A program made the translations under genes and the position numbers. From Aphrophora alni (Eukaryota; Arthropoda; Insecta; Hemiptera; Aphrophoridae), in NCBI GenBank assembly GCA_963513935.1, contig OY740767.1:153208431-153272430 (forward strand): DNA of 64,000 bases. Reading direction: 5' to 3'. The first letter of the stretch is position 1. The number at the start of each line of letters is the position of its first letter. The notes under the pieces are model-generated. The model was not told where the DNA came from, made no database searches, and worked only from the letters and a program-made list of their open reading frames with translations. Of the stretch, positions 12,701 through 27,385 are shown in pieces.

Positions 12701-15700
12701 TATTAATAAACCACTGTATAGTGTGTCGGAGTTTAGCGATAGTAATATAAAATCCATGCATTTTAATGAATTGTATAATTTTCTATTTGTTCAAATGAAT
12801 TTATCAGTACAAATTTTGTGATGGATGATGAATTGAATGTAGTATCTTATAAGACTAATATTAAATTTCACAATTGTTTGTTAAAATTCTGACAATGTCT
12901 ATTGTGTTTTTTGCATATTTAACACGTTAGCTGCTGAGGCCTAATACGATACTCTTGCCTGGAGTGCCACGATTACCAAATTATTTTTCCATTATTATTT
13001 TTGCATCTACCTATGTAAAATATTATAAGGCAATAGTATTTACTAATTTTAATTTACATTTATGAAATATATAGTTTCAAGACCGATCGAACCATAATGC
13101 AATTTTCCGGCTTTAATTTTAATCGTAGAATAACGTTTAGGTCCGATCGGACCGAGGCAATTTTCGTGAAAAAAAAAAAAATCTAAACGGGCTATTTCAT
13201 TTCTTTATGTTGGCAACGCTCACTATTTTATTTATCTAACATTTATTTTATAAATACATATATTCATTTTACAACTGTATTCTTTATGAATTATTCAATA
13301 CTAAACCAAAATGTTTTTGTAAAATTTTTAATCGGTCTGATCGTGACAAAGAAGTGAAAATATCCACCAACTTTATTATTATATTGAGTAACCATAGTAA
13401 CGGTTATTAAAGCACACAATGTACTACGTCTAACACACCTATTTACCCAATCCAGAGAATACCAAAATTGGCCGATAGGTTGCTGCACTATCAAACTGTG
13501 AGCCACAAAACAAAACCTTACGTCAGTCACTTTACCGGTCCGATCGTGCTGAAACGCTGCATGTACATTCACCTTAGTTTCGGTATGGCAGCTAACGTGT
13601 TAATGACAATAAAGAAATATCAACATACCTGAGCAAAATTTTATCATAATCGTTAGTCCTGATTTTCAGAAAATTATAATTTTTATATATTTATCTTATG
13701 GCAACTAATTCTAGATTTTGAGTTATAAAAAAAATTAGTTATTAATAGTAACCTAGCAAATAATTATCAAGAATTTTATAACTACTCACATTCTTCCTTT
13801 CCATTTCCTTCCACAACTCTACACCGTATACTCTATGGAAAGCTCCGTGTTTCAATATATATCTCAATATAGCCTCTTTTTCCCTATTTACATAACTGGC
13901 TTTTGACCTATAACACAACGTTAATAACAAATAAGGAAGTGACCACCACAAAATGCATACATATATGTTATCACTTTTATATCATCAATCAGACTTTCAA
14001 GCTATCATATTAAAATAATACATATTGTAATTAATTTGAAATTATAGCATTGTTTTTTAGGTTAGAGTTTAATAGGGCACATAGCCTATTAGTTCAACCC
14101 TCCAACTGATTTTCGTACAACAGCGGTACGATGGCTCCCATCCCGTGCAGTGTAATATTTTTTTTCCAATTCAACATTTTGCGTACTAAAAATCACCCTA
14201 CCACAATCATTTATATACTGTTGAAAAAGTAATATCCAAACATTCATACTCATAAAACCAAAAGTTCATAAAACGTTATAAATAATATTTAATTAATTGG
14301 TTATGTTTGTGTATTTCATAATGTGGCAACATTTGTAGCAGTGAAACATAAAATTATGTCATTCTTTGTATAATTTACACAAGTCTGTTTACCAATATAC
14401 AGTAACAGTATTGTATAATATAAGATTTCTAAATTTTTTGATCTGTGGTTTCTAAATTGTTCTATTATAGTTTAGGATCTACAAAAATTATGAATTCTTA
14501 ACAAGTTTTTCACCCTAAAAATCACACGTTTTTTCGATTCAACTTAGAGCCTAGTAAAAAAGTTCATACGTTTCAACCTTTCATAGTTATATAACTTAAA
14601 TGCCATATGACGAAACGTAAAAATCTAATAATTCGATGAAGTTGGAATGTTTTGACACTAGGGAGTAGCATGTGACGGAATGTTGCAACACAAGAAAATA
14701 TGACCTCATTGTTCATATAGTTTTTTTTTTTAATATCAATACTTGTACAAATACCACAAGTTGACAATATTTTATTTATCCTCTAGTAGTATTCTTCTTC
14801 TTCTTTCGAACTACATATTCCAAATATCATATTCTACGAAGTCCTAACTGAAATTAACCACTCCCATTTTTTTTTTTCGATACGTTTACGAAATGTTTAA
14901 TATTGATTAGTATTTTTTCAATTATTTTAACAATTTTTATATCATTGGAAAGAAAAATCAGATCTTTCAAATGTTTTATTCCATTCCCTTTTTTCTACTA
15001 ATATTTGGACTGGGCTGTACAAGCCAATGCCTCATAACAAACCTGTGTCTGGTGACCTCATCTGTCAGTTATATTACTATAAAACCAATGTTGTGCCTAC
15101 CGGTTCTAGTATAGTGTAGAGTGTTACAAATTATTGTTTTGTTACAGATTTATCTTCACAACTATATTCTACAACTTTGAATATATTCTTTGTAAGTGTT
15201 TGAATAGTTTAAACAAATTTTTGTGACATGAAGACAGTTTTTCTCATACTTGACTAGACTTTACTCTAAAATGTATCATTGTACAAATTCACAGTTCAAT
15301 ATTACATAAATTTCTCTAAAACAATGAACATGTTTTGAATGTTATACATTTGTTTTTTGTGGTGTTTGGGTTTCGATTACTCCAAGATTTTTTAAATTCC
15401 TGATATGTTTACTCCAAACTTTATATATGTAATTTTTTGTATTATATACATAAATTCTACTTACCTGTCTCTAACAAATGATATATTACAAGATGGGTTT
15501 TGTATATAAAATAGACGATTTGTGGTGAATTTTTAAAAATAAACCTAACTTTTCAGTAAAATCAAAACTTTTTTCATCATAAAATTTATTTTTCAAAATG
15601 TACATTTTAAAATTGATTTATTTTTTATACACATTTATTCACAACTATACATTATTAAACTTTTGTATATCTTGGAAAAAATTTAAAAAAAAAATTGTTA

Positions 15701-18700
15701 TGTGGTATTTATAGGCTTTTCTGTGGCGTTTTCACTTAATTTTTTGCACATTTTTTGATTCCTAACATACTAACCAAAACCTTTACATATACAATTTTTT
15801 CATTACAAAGAAAATTTTATGCACCTTTCAGAGAAAAATGATGTATAACAAGTTGTGTTTTGCAAAATATTATTAATTTTTATAAATTAAAAAAAAAAAA
15901 AAATGAAAAAGAAGGCCTGACTTTATAGTAGGCGGTTAGAGTTAAATTTTGTATGGATAAGAGACACACACTTACCTTGGAAAGTGGTCCTTGGTATTAC
16001 CTAATAGTACACAAGTAAGAAAACACCAGAGTTTTGAAATAGTTCATAAACACTGCTCACTTTCTCAATTTGTAGAGAGTATAAAAAGAAGATTAAATTC
16101 TAACCTCTACACATAAATTCAGAATTTTGAATTATCAAATAAATAACTTTAAAAAAGCTTCAGAAATGACTAAAATATGCCCACATAACAAATTTAGTTT
16201 TAAATTGGTCCAGACATCATTCCAAAATTCCAAAACCCATTTTTTAGATTTAGCAGACCTCAATATTGCCCGCCACATAACATTCTCTATACTATACTAT
16301 ACTATATATGACAAAGTAAATATGCATATCCAATCACTAAAATAAAACATCCCATACTCACTGTTTCTTATTATGTAAATTTACAAAAGCTGTTAAAAGA
16401 TTCGGTGTCTTACTGACTGACAATTCATCATCATCACTATCACTTGATGTTTTCTTCTTTCTATTTAAACAATACAAACAACACCCATTAATAAAGAGTA
16501 TGGCATAGATACTAATGTTAAATATAAAGTTCAGAAATGTTATAGGCTACGAATTCCCAGACCAATGTATTGCAGGATTCAAACATCATTAATTCGTTAA
16601 AAAAAACTATTTGATCTGAATTTTTCACTCGGAAATAAATGAAGCCTAAGAAATGACATTTAATTTATTGGAGAGGTGGAGGGTGTCTTCACTCGAGCGC
16701 AAACATGAATTTAGTCCCACTCAGAGATAATTGTCACTGGCAATCAGCCTGTGAATAACAGAGACTGGGATTTTATTTACCACAAAAATGTGGTAGTACA
16801 AAAAAAAATTTCTAAACAATACTTTAAGCAGCAATATTGAATCAAATTTTATATTAAGCTTGGTTATAACCCCAGTGGAAACCACTAGGATGATATAACA
16901 TCATAGGAATCAGCAATCAAACAAATTGAGGAGTGGCGTATAAAACTCTGGTTTAAAGTTATACAACTGGTAGAATATTGAAAACTATGTGAATCATATT
17001 TACAACATTCTATATATATATTATACTAGCTTTGCCTGCAGCTCCGCCCGTCTTGATCTATGTATATTCATAATTTACCTTTGGCTTCTCCCCGTGTGGA
17101 TTGCACTATTTGCTTTTACAGCAGAACCCCATTAATAAACAGGGCTTCACTTAATCCAGAAAATCTTAAAAAATCATAATAAAAATTGGTGAAAAAAAGA
17201 GAATTTGTGCGTGCGTGTGTGTGTGTGTGTGTGTAATTCTACACAAAGCATTAATGGTAAATATCATTGGCAGATTGTTGACTCATCCACTTTCATTATT
17301 CCTCTTTTATGATGCATGTGATTGTACTCTTTACAGTCACTCAGTGATTTAGCACATCACGTCTTATATTTCACCGTTATTTTATATAATCCCAGCTTTT
17401 GAAGAGTACATTGCACTGATAAAAAATTGAACTTAAAGAACAAGGAGAACAAAATTCTGATGTAAAACATGGAGAGGAACACTCCGATGAAAAACCAAAC
17501 AAAGATTATTTTAATGAGCAATGTACAAAACAATAGGAAATTATGCCAAAATATGGTAATTCAGAGTTGGTCCTGGAAAATCCACCCTTTTCGGAGGTGA
17601 ACCTTAAGGATTCTGGAGATGCCAACTATAATTTGGAAATACTGTAGAAGGAGGAGAAGATATACAACAACAACCCTTAAGAAGGAATTCGTTGGTTAAG
17701 AAGATAACTCAGACCTAGTCTTGGAGAAGTTTGAAGATGTGGTCCAGCCAAGGAGCCCACCAAATAAAAACTATAATAAGTATAATTTAGGATGTAATGG
17801 GAAGGGATTCTAAATAATAAAATATCAATTGGAACTTGCAGTTTTGTTCCAATACAGCAAAAAAGTAAGATAGGAAAAGAAGTGCTAATGGAGGAAGTTC
17901 TGTTTTGATACTCTGAAGTAGTACAAGAAACTGTTAAACTCCAGGAGATACTATCTAATAATTCTATTTTACCAAGAAGAACTATTAGAAAAACAACTGG
18001 TGATTTTCTTGTGGAAACTAGGGAGATCTTTCTAGTACTCACTTATCAGTTTGTACGTGGGAAATCACATCCAGTCGGGGTGATCAGATTCATCCCAATG
18101 AATGAGGATTAGAAATTGGCCAATCATATGGTCATGAATAGTCAAATCAAACGGTTGCTTGACACATTTCATCCGTACAAATCTCTAGGTGGAGAAGATA
18201 TGAGACCCACCTGCCTACAGCAAGATATTGAAAATCTATTGCTCATGCTCTGTAAGTTGTATAGGGTCAGTCCATAGGGTTGTGAGTTGGGATATATTCC
18301 ATGAGTGTAGAGCGTAACCAGGGTTGTGTTTATACCCATTGTCGGGAATGAAGAATTATAATAAACCAAAATCCTTTCTTTTAAAAGTATTAGAGAAGGT
18401 AATTCATAGGTTTTTGTAGGAAAGGGTACTAGTGTAGAACCCTTTCTGGGTAGATTAGGACCATGCTGGAAAGCAGGATTGTAAAGTCCTCATTGCAGCA
18501 CAAGAGTATCCACAAGATGAAGACTGCCCCCTTTTTTATGGAACCTAAAAGAAAGCACTACAGTATTTGTTCTGGCCAGACTGGACAAAATTATTTAGTT
18601 GAAATGGAATACTATTCAAAATGTATCAATGTTGTTTAGATACGAGATAAAAAGTACCACTTCTGTTTAAACACGCTACAATCGACCCGACAATTTTTTT

Positions 18701-21700
18701 TGAATAAATGACTCTTTGTTATTTTAGGTGTATTTAAGACTAAATCTATAAAAATCTAAGTATGTCCAGAAGCATCGTTTCTTCAACAAAAAAATCTAAA
18801 CCAATTTTGATGTCATTTTCATTCTTCAACTAGTGACCTAATTGTTCACTACGAAATCAGATTTAAAATTTTTTCAACATTAAAAAATTTATTAAAAGCG
18901 ATCTAACTGTAAGAAAAACAAGGAGAAAATTCATCTAACGTTTCATCATTTTTCAAAATCACTGAAATATATGAAATGATTATAAAAAAAAAAAAAAAGA
19001 AATTAAAAAATCCATACTTACTGTGTGTAATTGCTGAAATGTGAACTGCAAGCAGTAGATGAAAGGTTAGATTTAGCTTTCATTGATAACGGTGGAGAAA
19101 CAGTTTTTAATTCATCATCACTTGACCAGTATACTATTTTCCCCTTCCTATTTACAATAGAAACATCTATTAAATTATAAATTCGTTAGAAACTACAAAG
19201 TATGTTAACCCTAAGGGCGTCTCGTTAAAACTTTTGGACTTTGAGATTACGTTATTATATAAAAAAAAACTAAAATATATATATTTTTTAAAGATGACTT
19301 TTCAGAGGTTGTCTGGGGATAACAAAACAAAAATTAAATTTTTTTACAATTTTGAAGTAATAGTTTAATTTTGACCAAGAATTGAATATTTATAGAATAT
19401 GCCTAAAAAAACACACACAAACATAACAAACATGGTCTATTACAAATTAGAATTGTAATATTACTAAAACAAGATATACAGTAGTGTTACACTGAAATAA
19501 AAGTGCTTAACTAATACGAAATATTGATACAATTTAAAGTCAATTTTTGGTGTCCAAGTCACTATTAGAATATAATATTTGAAACTATTACCTTATTTGG
19601 TTCTGTCTTGTGACTTCTATTGTCTTAGTTAGACGTATTTCAGAGTCGGAACTCCATCTTCAGTAATCGATTGATAGAGATCGTTAAAACATAATTACAT
19701 GTAACGTATCACAATACTATAAACACTTGTATTTGTTTTATTTGATTAAAATTGGTGTGCAGTGTTACTTGTATCGCGAGACACTGGTTACTGCGTTGAG
19801 CACTGGTTACTGTTAGGTTAAAAGTTTAGATGAAAGGGCATATCACTTTGTTGTATCTCATAGCTGTCTCGTTAGACTGGAATGATAATCGATCGTTGAG
19901 TATATTTTCTGGCGATTGTATAAATGTTTTGTATATCTCAAATTCTTCATTAGCATTGATAATTCTTCCCTTTTTACATATATGTGGTGTGGTGTTAGGT
20001 ACAATGAACTGTAATGTTATTTTAAATATATTAGCAACAACGCAATCCTCACATTGTACGCAAATTACAATAACACAACATATTTATACAATTAATTTTT
20101 GTTTTTAATTTCTGAAAAGAAACACACTAGTCTCACATTGTAGACCAAATTACAATAAACACAAATTACAATAATAAAAAAGGCTTGTTTCTTTTAATGA
20201 ACTAAAATAACATAGTATAAAATCAACATACAGAAATTATAACAGAATATTCAAAATTATGTATTAAATATTGTTGGTTTAAAGATAGTCAAAATTTCAA
20301 CAAAATCAGAAAATTAACAAAATTATGATTTCATAACAGTTCCTTTGAGATATGCTGCGAGCCTTAGTTATATTTAATAGTCTTTTTTATTTATATATAA
20401 TATTTCTAAGCTAGAGTCTTATCTCGGGGTAGGTCGGTGCCGTGTTTTCCTAAGGGGATGTTGAGAAAAACAATATTAAATTAAATCAATGAAAAGTTCG
20501 GACTATATCCCAAATAATGCAAGTGTTTTTAGGTTTGAAGAACAATGTCAACATCCTGTATAATTTCCAGTTGAAAAACAAATAGAAATGCCTGGGAATA
20601 AACTTACTACTTGTACATTTACTCTACGTAGAGCAGTGTATCTTAGGATGGCTATATTTGCACGCAGTATATGTATTATGCATGTTTTTAAAATACCCTT
20701 TATTAGAAAAAAAAAGTCATAACTGGTTTTGGTGTAATTTTATTAGTATAGGTAATAAATATTATTAAGATATTTTAAATATTACAGAAAAGTTGATAAT
20801 GCACGTACGCTACGGGGTTCCTCCTTTCCTACAGTAAACAGGTGTGTGTGTGTGAATATAATTGTCTATAAATATCTATAATTGTCTATATATCACTTTA
20901 ATAGGGTAACTTGGTTTAATTATAGCTGCTTGGGCTAAAAGTCAATGATTGGGAATTGTTTATAGATATAATAAAATAGTGGATAGATCTCACCAATATA
21001 GTCAAATTCACTGCTCTCTTCTTCTAAATAGCTGCAAATCAGCAACAAATTACTATTTTCAATATTACACTATTAGTTAACTTGAGATATACTGATATGA
21101 TACTATTGTTGGTGATGACGGTCTTATTCAGTATAAAAACTGCTCACGCTGACGAAGCGTCCTTTCCCTTCTGGAGTCTGCCAACAATTGCTTTTATTGT
21201 GTCCAGAATCGGCGTCACAGAAGTTTTCAATATCCCGCCTCCTGTATTTCACTTGTGTTGTGTGTGTGTGTGTGTGTGTGTGTATGTATTCAGTTAATAA
21301 GGGATGGAATGAGTTTTTATTTTATTATTATTTTTCTTTATTTTCTCTTGATATCTACTGGCTTTTTGTCTTTGTGGGCGTATCTCTCGGTTTGGGATGT
21401 TTGGAGAAGAAACCATGTCAGCCATATTTCTGACATGACTTGCGTTCGATTTTAAATCCTACTGAATTATATATGTATTTTATAGAATTTGGCGGACAAC
21501 CATTTAGGTGAAGAAAGTTCCATTTAATACATGGGTAGTATTCGTTTCTCTAATTAAAATTTTGTTTTCTTATAATTTCATTTATTCTGACGACTTCCGT
21601 CTAGAATTTTATATAGTTTAGGAAAGGTGGAATAATTTAGAATAATTCACATATGGATTATATGGGTTAAAGATGTCGGGATATTATTTTATTTTATAAT

Positions 21701-24332
21701 ATTAAGGTCGAAAGTCCAGCTTTTTTTAATTTTATTTTAGTACATTGGGTTGAAGCTTTACATATTTGCCGCTAGGTGCCGTATGTCAATATTTTTCTAA
21801 TTCAATGGAATTCCTTAAATAGTTCATTTTAATAAATATTTTATTTGAAGCACATTTCGAATTCTCAAATAGGATGGATTCAAAATTTGAGCATGAGTAT
21901 ATGTTGTTAATTAAATGGTGTGCAAATTGTTTTTGGGCAAATGTTCATATAGCACTCCATGAGCAAATATATGTGTATACAGTTTTGTGTCATGTTACAT
22001 GTAATTGTATTAATATTTTAACGACCTCTATCGAGCGATTACTGAAGATTTTTTACTTTTGTACTATTAGGTAATACCAAGGACTACTTCCCAAGGTAAG
22101 CCTGTGTCTCCTACCCATACAAAATCTAATCTAAATATTATATTTAAATGTTACAAGTTAGTATTTAGTTTTAATGCGGTAATTGTTAAAGGAACCATCA
22201 GGATGCAGTGGAGGTTCGCTTGTACAGGTCTTTTACACATACCACGTCTTTCGGCGGAGCCCTTTTTGTACAAACAATGCAGCGTCCCCTTTTCTAGATG
22301 AGATGTCTACCACACAACCTTTCCTCTGGTGGTCCATGAGCTCGGCGTCCTGTTTTTCTTCTCCAGTATTCTGCGTACTCGGGTCAGTATCTTTATTGAA
22401 TTGTTCTGTTTCTTTACATTCAAGTTTATTTTTAATTTTTTTGTTTCACTTTTTCACCCATAATGTCATCATTGAAGGCACTTGAAAATTTTGTGTTTAG
22501 TATTCTGTCTACAAATTCATCAAAATCCTCTTCTTCAGTCCGGTGAGCCATAATGAAATGGTAATATATTTCGGAAAAAAAGTTTGAAAGTAGAATGAAT
22601 AATATTATTTAAAAGTTAGAAGTTATATATAGTTAGACATGTTTGAATAGAAAACTAACAAAAGGTTGTCAACATGTTTGTTTTGTAACATTGAAAATAA
22701 AATTCAATTTCAAATGCAGATAAGACACTTATTACACTGAATAACAAGCCAATGAAACGATGCAGGGTTGAATACAAGTTGAATGTAATTAACATCAAGA
22801 TGCAATAGACTAGACTGAAGCGCGGGAAACCTTGAACACGCCGTGTGCAAGGAAGGAGGGACTTCATGATCAAAGAAATGTTGCCAACATTGCAAGTATC
22901 TACAACTGCCATTAGTCTCATACAAGAGGCATTCGAAGACAACAAAACTCGTATTTTTCTATACAGTAATGTTTATATTTCATGCAATATTTTTTATAAA
23001 AGGAGCCGTTACATAATTTTGCATGTTAGTCCATCAATGCCGGTTCGAGCAATTATACCTATGTATGAAATCGCGTCAATGACGTCTAAAGAGGTAAATA
23101 TTTTAATATTAATCCTTATCAATTTAATGCACAAAATTTGTTTAAAAAAATGATCATGTAAATAAAGTTTGAGCTTGCTTGCTTAATAGTGTGTCATAAT
23201 TTTATAACTTTGATGAAAAATGATATTTAATAATAATGTATGAAACAAACATGTTACTATTGACTCAAATCCAATACAGCGAATCTGAGATTGTGGTAAG
23301 AAATTTTTAGCTTCATAAAATATAAAAAAATGTATGTAAAAATTGTATACCAATACGAGGGATCAGGTATAAAGTTTGGTCCAAAATTGATAAATCAAAA
23401 ATCGTGGGAAAAGGTAGTGGCAGGGACACACTTTTTTTAGTCTTCGGTATAATAGCATGATTTAATTTAAATAATTTTTGTTTTGTGTTACAAGTACTGT
23501 GTTTGTACTAATTCATTTCTTAATATTTTATGTTATTTGAATTTGTAATTTACTCTAGTAAAGAAAATAATTTTAGTTACCTTTTTACGGTATTGTTACT
23601 TTTCACAGGTGTTGAATGTCGAGGCAGAAGTTGGTATGAGGAAGCAGAATGGCTATCTGTCTGTTTCGGTGACAACAGTGGAGACACTGTATCGAATTGA
23701 TGGTCACTTGAAATACTAACTTTCTTCTTATCACTATTTGTACAATACAGACAATGATTAATTCCTTAAAGACTCCACAGTAGGGGTTAAAAACATCTAC
23801 TGAATAGTGATAATCAATTAATTTAAGTACTTACTTTCCCTCCTTGTCTGGCCAGCTATTGTTTATGAATATTATTAATGAAATTGCGATTTCACATAAC
23901 AAAATTATTAATTTCTATAAATAGGGTATAAATTAAATCTGGAATGGGCTCAATATTTAGAGAACAACTTAAATTATGGTGAATGTTCGTTAGATCAAAG
24001 AATTATTTCATTTTTGCACTTTTGAAGGAACAATATAATGAAAAAGTCATAAGATATATTGTTTTTCATAACAATAATTACTGTATCTAGTATTTTGGTT
24101 TATACTTAGACTAATCTTGGGTGTTGTAAACAGTTTGTTGATGATAATTGGATATCTCTATAACCTACAGGAAAATTTAAGAAACATGTTGTCTTTCGTT
24201 AAATTTTTTGTCAAATAAGTATTCTGAAATGTCAATGCTTTTACAGATATTAAATATTAAACATCTATCATTTTGAAAAGATTCACAATAATTTTTTGGT
24301 TTTCTGGTATATTAGTAAAAGGTTACAAATAT

Positions 24333-24366
<34 letters not shown>

Positions 24367-27309
24367 TGGTTAGATTTTGTATGGACAGGAGACATGCTTA
24401 CCTTGGAAAATGGTCCTTGGTATAAAATTTCCTTGGTATAGGTCCTTATGTACCTAATAGTACATAAGTAAGAAAACACACAAAAAAAAACACTATAGTT
24501 TTGAAATAATTCGTAAACACTGTTTACTTTCTCAATCAGTAGAGTTAAGAAGAAGACTTAAAAGCCTGTTGGGAAAGGGGAAAGGATAAAGGATGATTCA
24601 TCTAAGGTTAAGATTAGGGGGTTCTCTTGATTTTGTGACCTATTGATGAGATAGTTCCCATCTTCTTAGTTCTGAGGGGTTACATTCTAAAGGGAGTGAT
24701 TTTATGATTTTTGTTGTGAAGCATTCGTCAAAAGTGACAAAGTTGTGGATTGCTGCATGTTGTGTAGTTGGTTGCTCCATATCCATGATTTTTATGTCAT
24801 GTCTGTGGCCATTCATCCTGGTGCTTAAGTTGTCAGAGGGTTAGGCCAATATATTGAGCTGGGCAAAACCTGCATTGTAGTTGGTAGCTAACATTTTTTA
24901 TGATACATGTGTGATGACCTTTAATTTTAAATTCTTTTTTACTAGAGGAACTATTGAAGTTGTTGGACGGGAGATGTATTTTGCATGGAAAAGAACCGTG
25001 GGGAAGGTTAGGTTGTTTAGGTGTGTTGGGACCGGGGAGCTTGCGTTTCATGCGTTTCAGATTTGTGGGCTGCCTAAACAAGACTCTGGGAGGTTCTGTG
25101 AGAAGATTCTTGGTATGGTTGGAAGCTTGTAGAATTTTGAAGCCTTCCTTCTATATATTGTTTAATCTCTGTAGGACTGGGTGATAATCGGTGACCAGAG
25201 ATATGGACAGGTTATTTTTTTTCTTCTTGGGTGTGATATCTGTGTTTTGTGCCAAATGAATCTGATTCTTAACCAGTTTCCCAGGATAACTCCTTTTTAC
25301 AAATGTGGATGTCATTTTTTTGTTTTATTCAATTCTAGTGCCCATTGCCGTTCCTTTTATTTGTAAAAAGTTCTTGCCTTGGAATTGGAAGTTATTCCGT
25401 TGAAGAATGAACTTAGCGAGGTTCACCAAAAAAGAAGTGGTAGGATTTGTGTTGTTCTGTCGTTTGTTTGAGAAATGTTCCAGAGCTGATAGACCATGTG
25501 AATGAGGGATATTGGTGTATAAAGAATACAACATCTATGGTTACAAGAATTGTGTTCGAAGGCAGGGGTTGTGGTATTGATGATAACCTTGTCGGAAAGA
25601 TTTTAAAATTCATGGAACTTATTGGTCTTCCTTAGGTGTATCAAATCATCTATTATTAATTTGGGATTGCAATAAACCCTCGTGGTTAACATAGTAAAGA
25701 AGGAGGGAGAAAGAGTAAACACCCCCATCAATGTATTTTTAGAACACACATTTTATCACTGGTACTTGATTGAAAGTGTCCATTACGATAAATCTGTTTT
25801 GCTTACTGGGTTGTAAACCTATGACACTTCACAATATTGAAGAAATCAGATTCACTTCTTACTTTCAGGATACCCTTTGTACACAAATCTACAAACTATA
25901 TGACATTAAAATTAGTAAATATTGAAATCCTAATTTTTAGAACTGACCTTTGAGCTTTTTCAAAGTTTGTAACAACATTTAAGATGTCAAAGAAACCTTT
26001 AAAACTTGTATTTATTAATAATATTTGGTACTCAAACCCATAGAAAATTTAGACTGGCATGTTGGGATGTACAGTATTGTGTCTTCAATCCAAATGACTG
26101 ATGATGTTTTCAATAATCTATTCTTTGTGCTCTAAACAGAATTTTAAAATCCTTAATGACATTTTAATTGTCTTTTAAAACCACTGAAGGATAATAAATC
26201 ATTAAAAGGAGAAATACTTACTCTTTTTGATTGTTATTACATGAGTTAGAAGATCTGTTAGGTATCTGCAACTCGGAACTTGTTTTTGATTCATTATCAC
26301 TTGACATGCAATCTGGTTGCTCGTTCCTATTTATACAACAGAGTATACAGACATTGATCAAATTATAAACTACAGTAAATGGCAGTTGTCCATTTACTAC
26401 CACACATTTATTATAGTAGCCATAGGCCCACTCTTCAAGGTTTGTAACAACATTTAAAAAAGTTTAATACATTTCTTTTGGAATAATTTAAGATCAAATT
26501 CATAAAAAAATCTAACGATGTCTGCTGTATGTATTGATGTAATTGTCACATCAACCAATGGATAAACTGATTTTTCATACGTTTTTACTATCACTAATCT
26601 CTTTCTTCAATAGTGTAATTGTGACCCCTATCAAAGTTTGAACTTTTTAAATCTTTAAAAATATTCTCAATAATTGAGAAGGGGTGTAAACCTTACATAA
26701 GGGGGGAAACCCAGCAATGTAAAATTATAATGACATTTGTTATTTATTTTAGAACTACTGTAAATGACTTCCATACTTACATTTTATACATTAGAAATAC
26801 AAGGGGAAACCCTGCAATGTAAAATTCCTCTGACATTCATTTATTTTTGAAATCCACTTAAAATACCTTCCATTTAACTCACATCAAATACGACAGGTCG
26901 GAAAAGTCTAGTGTAGCTGAACATATACTAGAAACAAATCATGATTTAGATTTGAATAATGTACAACTAGTAGAAAATGTAATCTCAAACAAATTATTGA
27001 ACAGTCATGAAAGCATTTTCATAGCAAAAGGCGATGATGAGAGGTTATTGAATGCAGATAAAGGACCTATCCCTAATTCTTGTCTTTTCTCTTTGTTGAA
27101 ACCAAGATATTAACTTTCACGGTAATCTTAGGGAAATACAGATTTTAAGTTATGTAAAATTAACTATGTATTTTAGTTATAAGATCTATACAGATATTAA
27201 GTTATGTCTATATATAACAAGTTAAGTTAGAATAAATATATGTATTTTATTAGTAGTAAAATCTATATTAAGTATATCTAAGTAACACATGTATTCAATT
27301 AGTTGTAAG

Positions 27310-27385
<76 letters not shown>

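Larger units (their letters stand above)
7922..13620 (+). mobile_element. Degenerate LINE with SGNH-esterase ORF1, carrying three nested DNA transposons
   Basis: Plus-strand relics follow in the order of one LINE: ORF1 esterase (7922-8613), start of the AP endonuclease (8660-8757), endonuclease middle (9410-9565), endonuclease end to reverse transcriptase (10616-12918), and a short 3' end TGACAATAAAG (to about 13620). The gaps are filled by Tigger-type elements (8760-9407 and 9566-10615) and a TTAA MITE (12923-13599). The wording HSYNTRNNCL near the C-terminus and the NTRN-type tail place it in the Jockey/CR1 group. Frameshifts, stops and a deletion of part of the endonuclease make it dead. 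It sits in the last intron of the RAP1-like gene, antisense to it. Confidence 0.8.

Noticed and set aside
19830..20108. 92-codon plus-strand ORF
   Set aside because: Hydrophobic, low-complexity translation of AT-rich intron with no splice or family evidence.
20590..20645. Possible exon with donor AAGTA/GTAAGT
   Set aside because: Only about 34 nt and open in one frame with phases (2 in, 0 out) that would break the RAP1-like frame. No similarity to the cassette exons.
21082..21455. Overlapping ORFs with Cys/Val runs
   Set aside because: Produced by a GT microsatellite in three frames. No domain.
22845..23153. Calling this an intact CenH3 gene
   Set aside because: The frame is closed upstream by TAG and TGA, the alpha-N and most of the tail are missing, and the match is limited to one helix. 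Reported only as a possible fragment.
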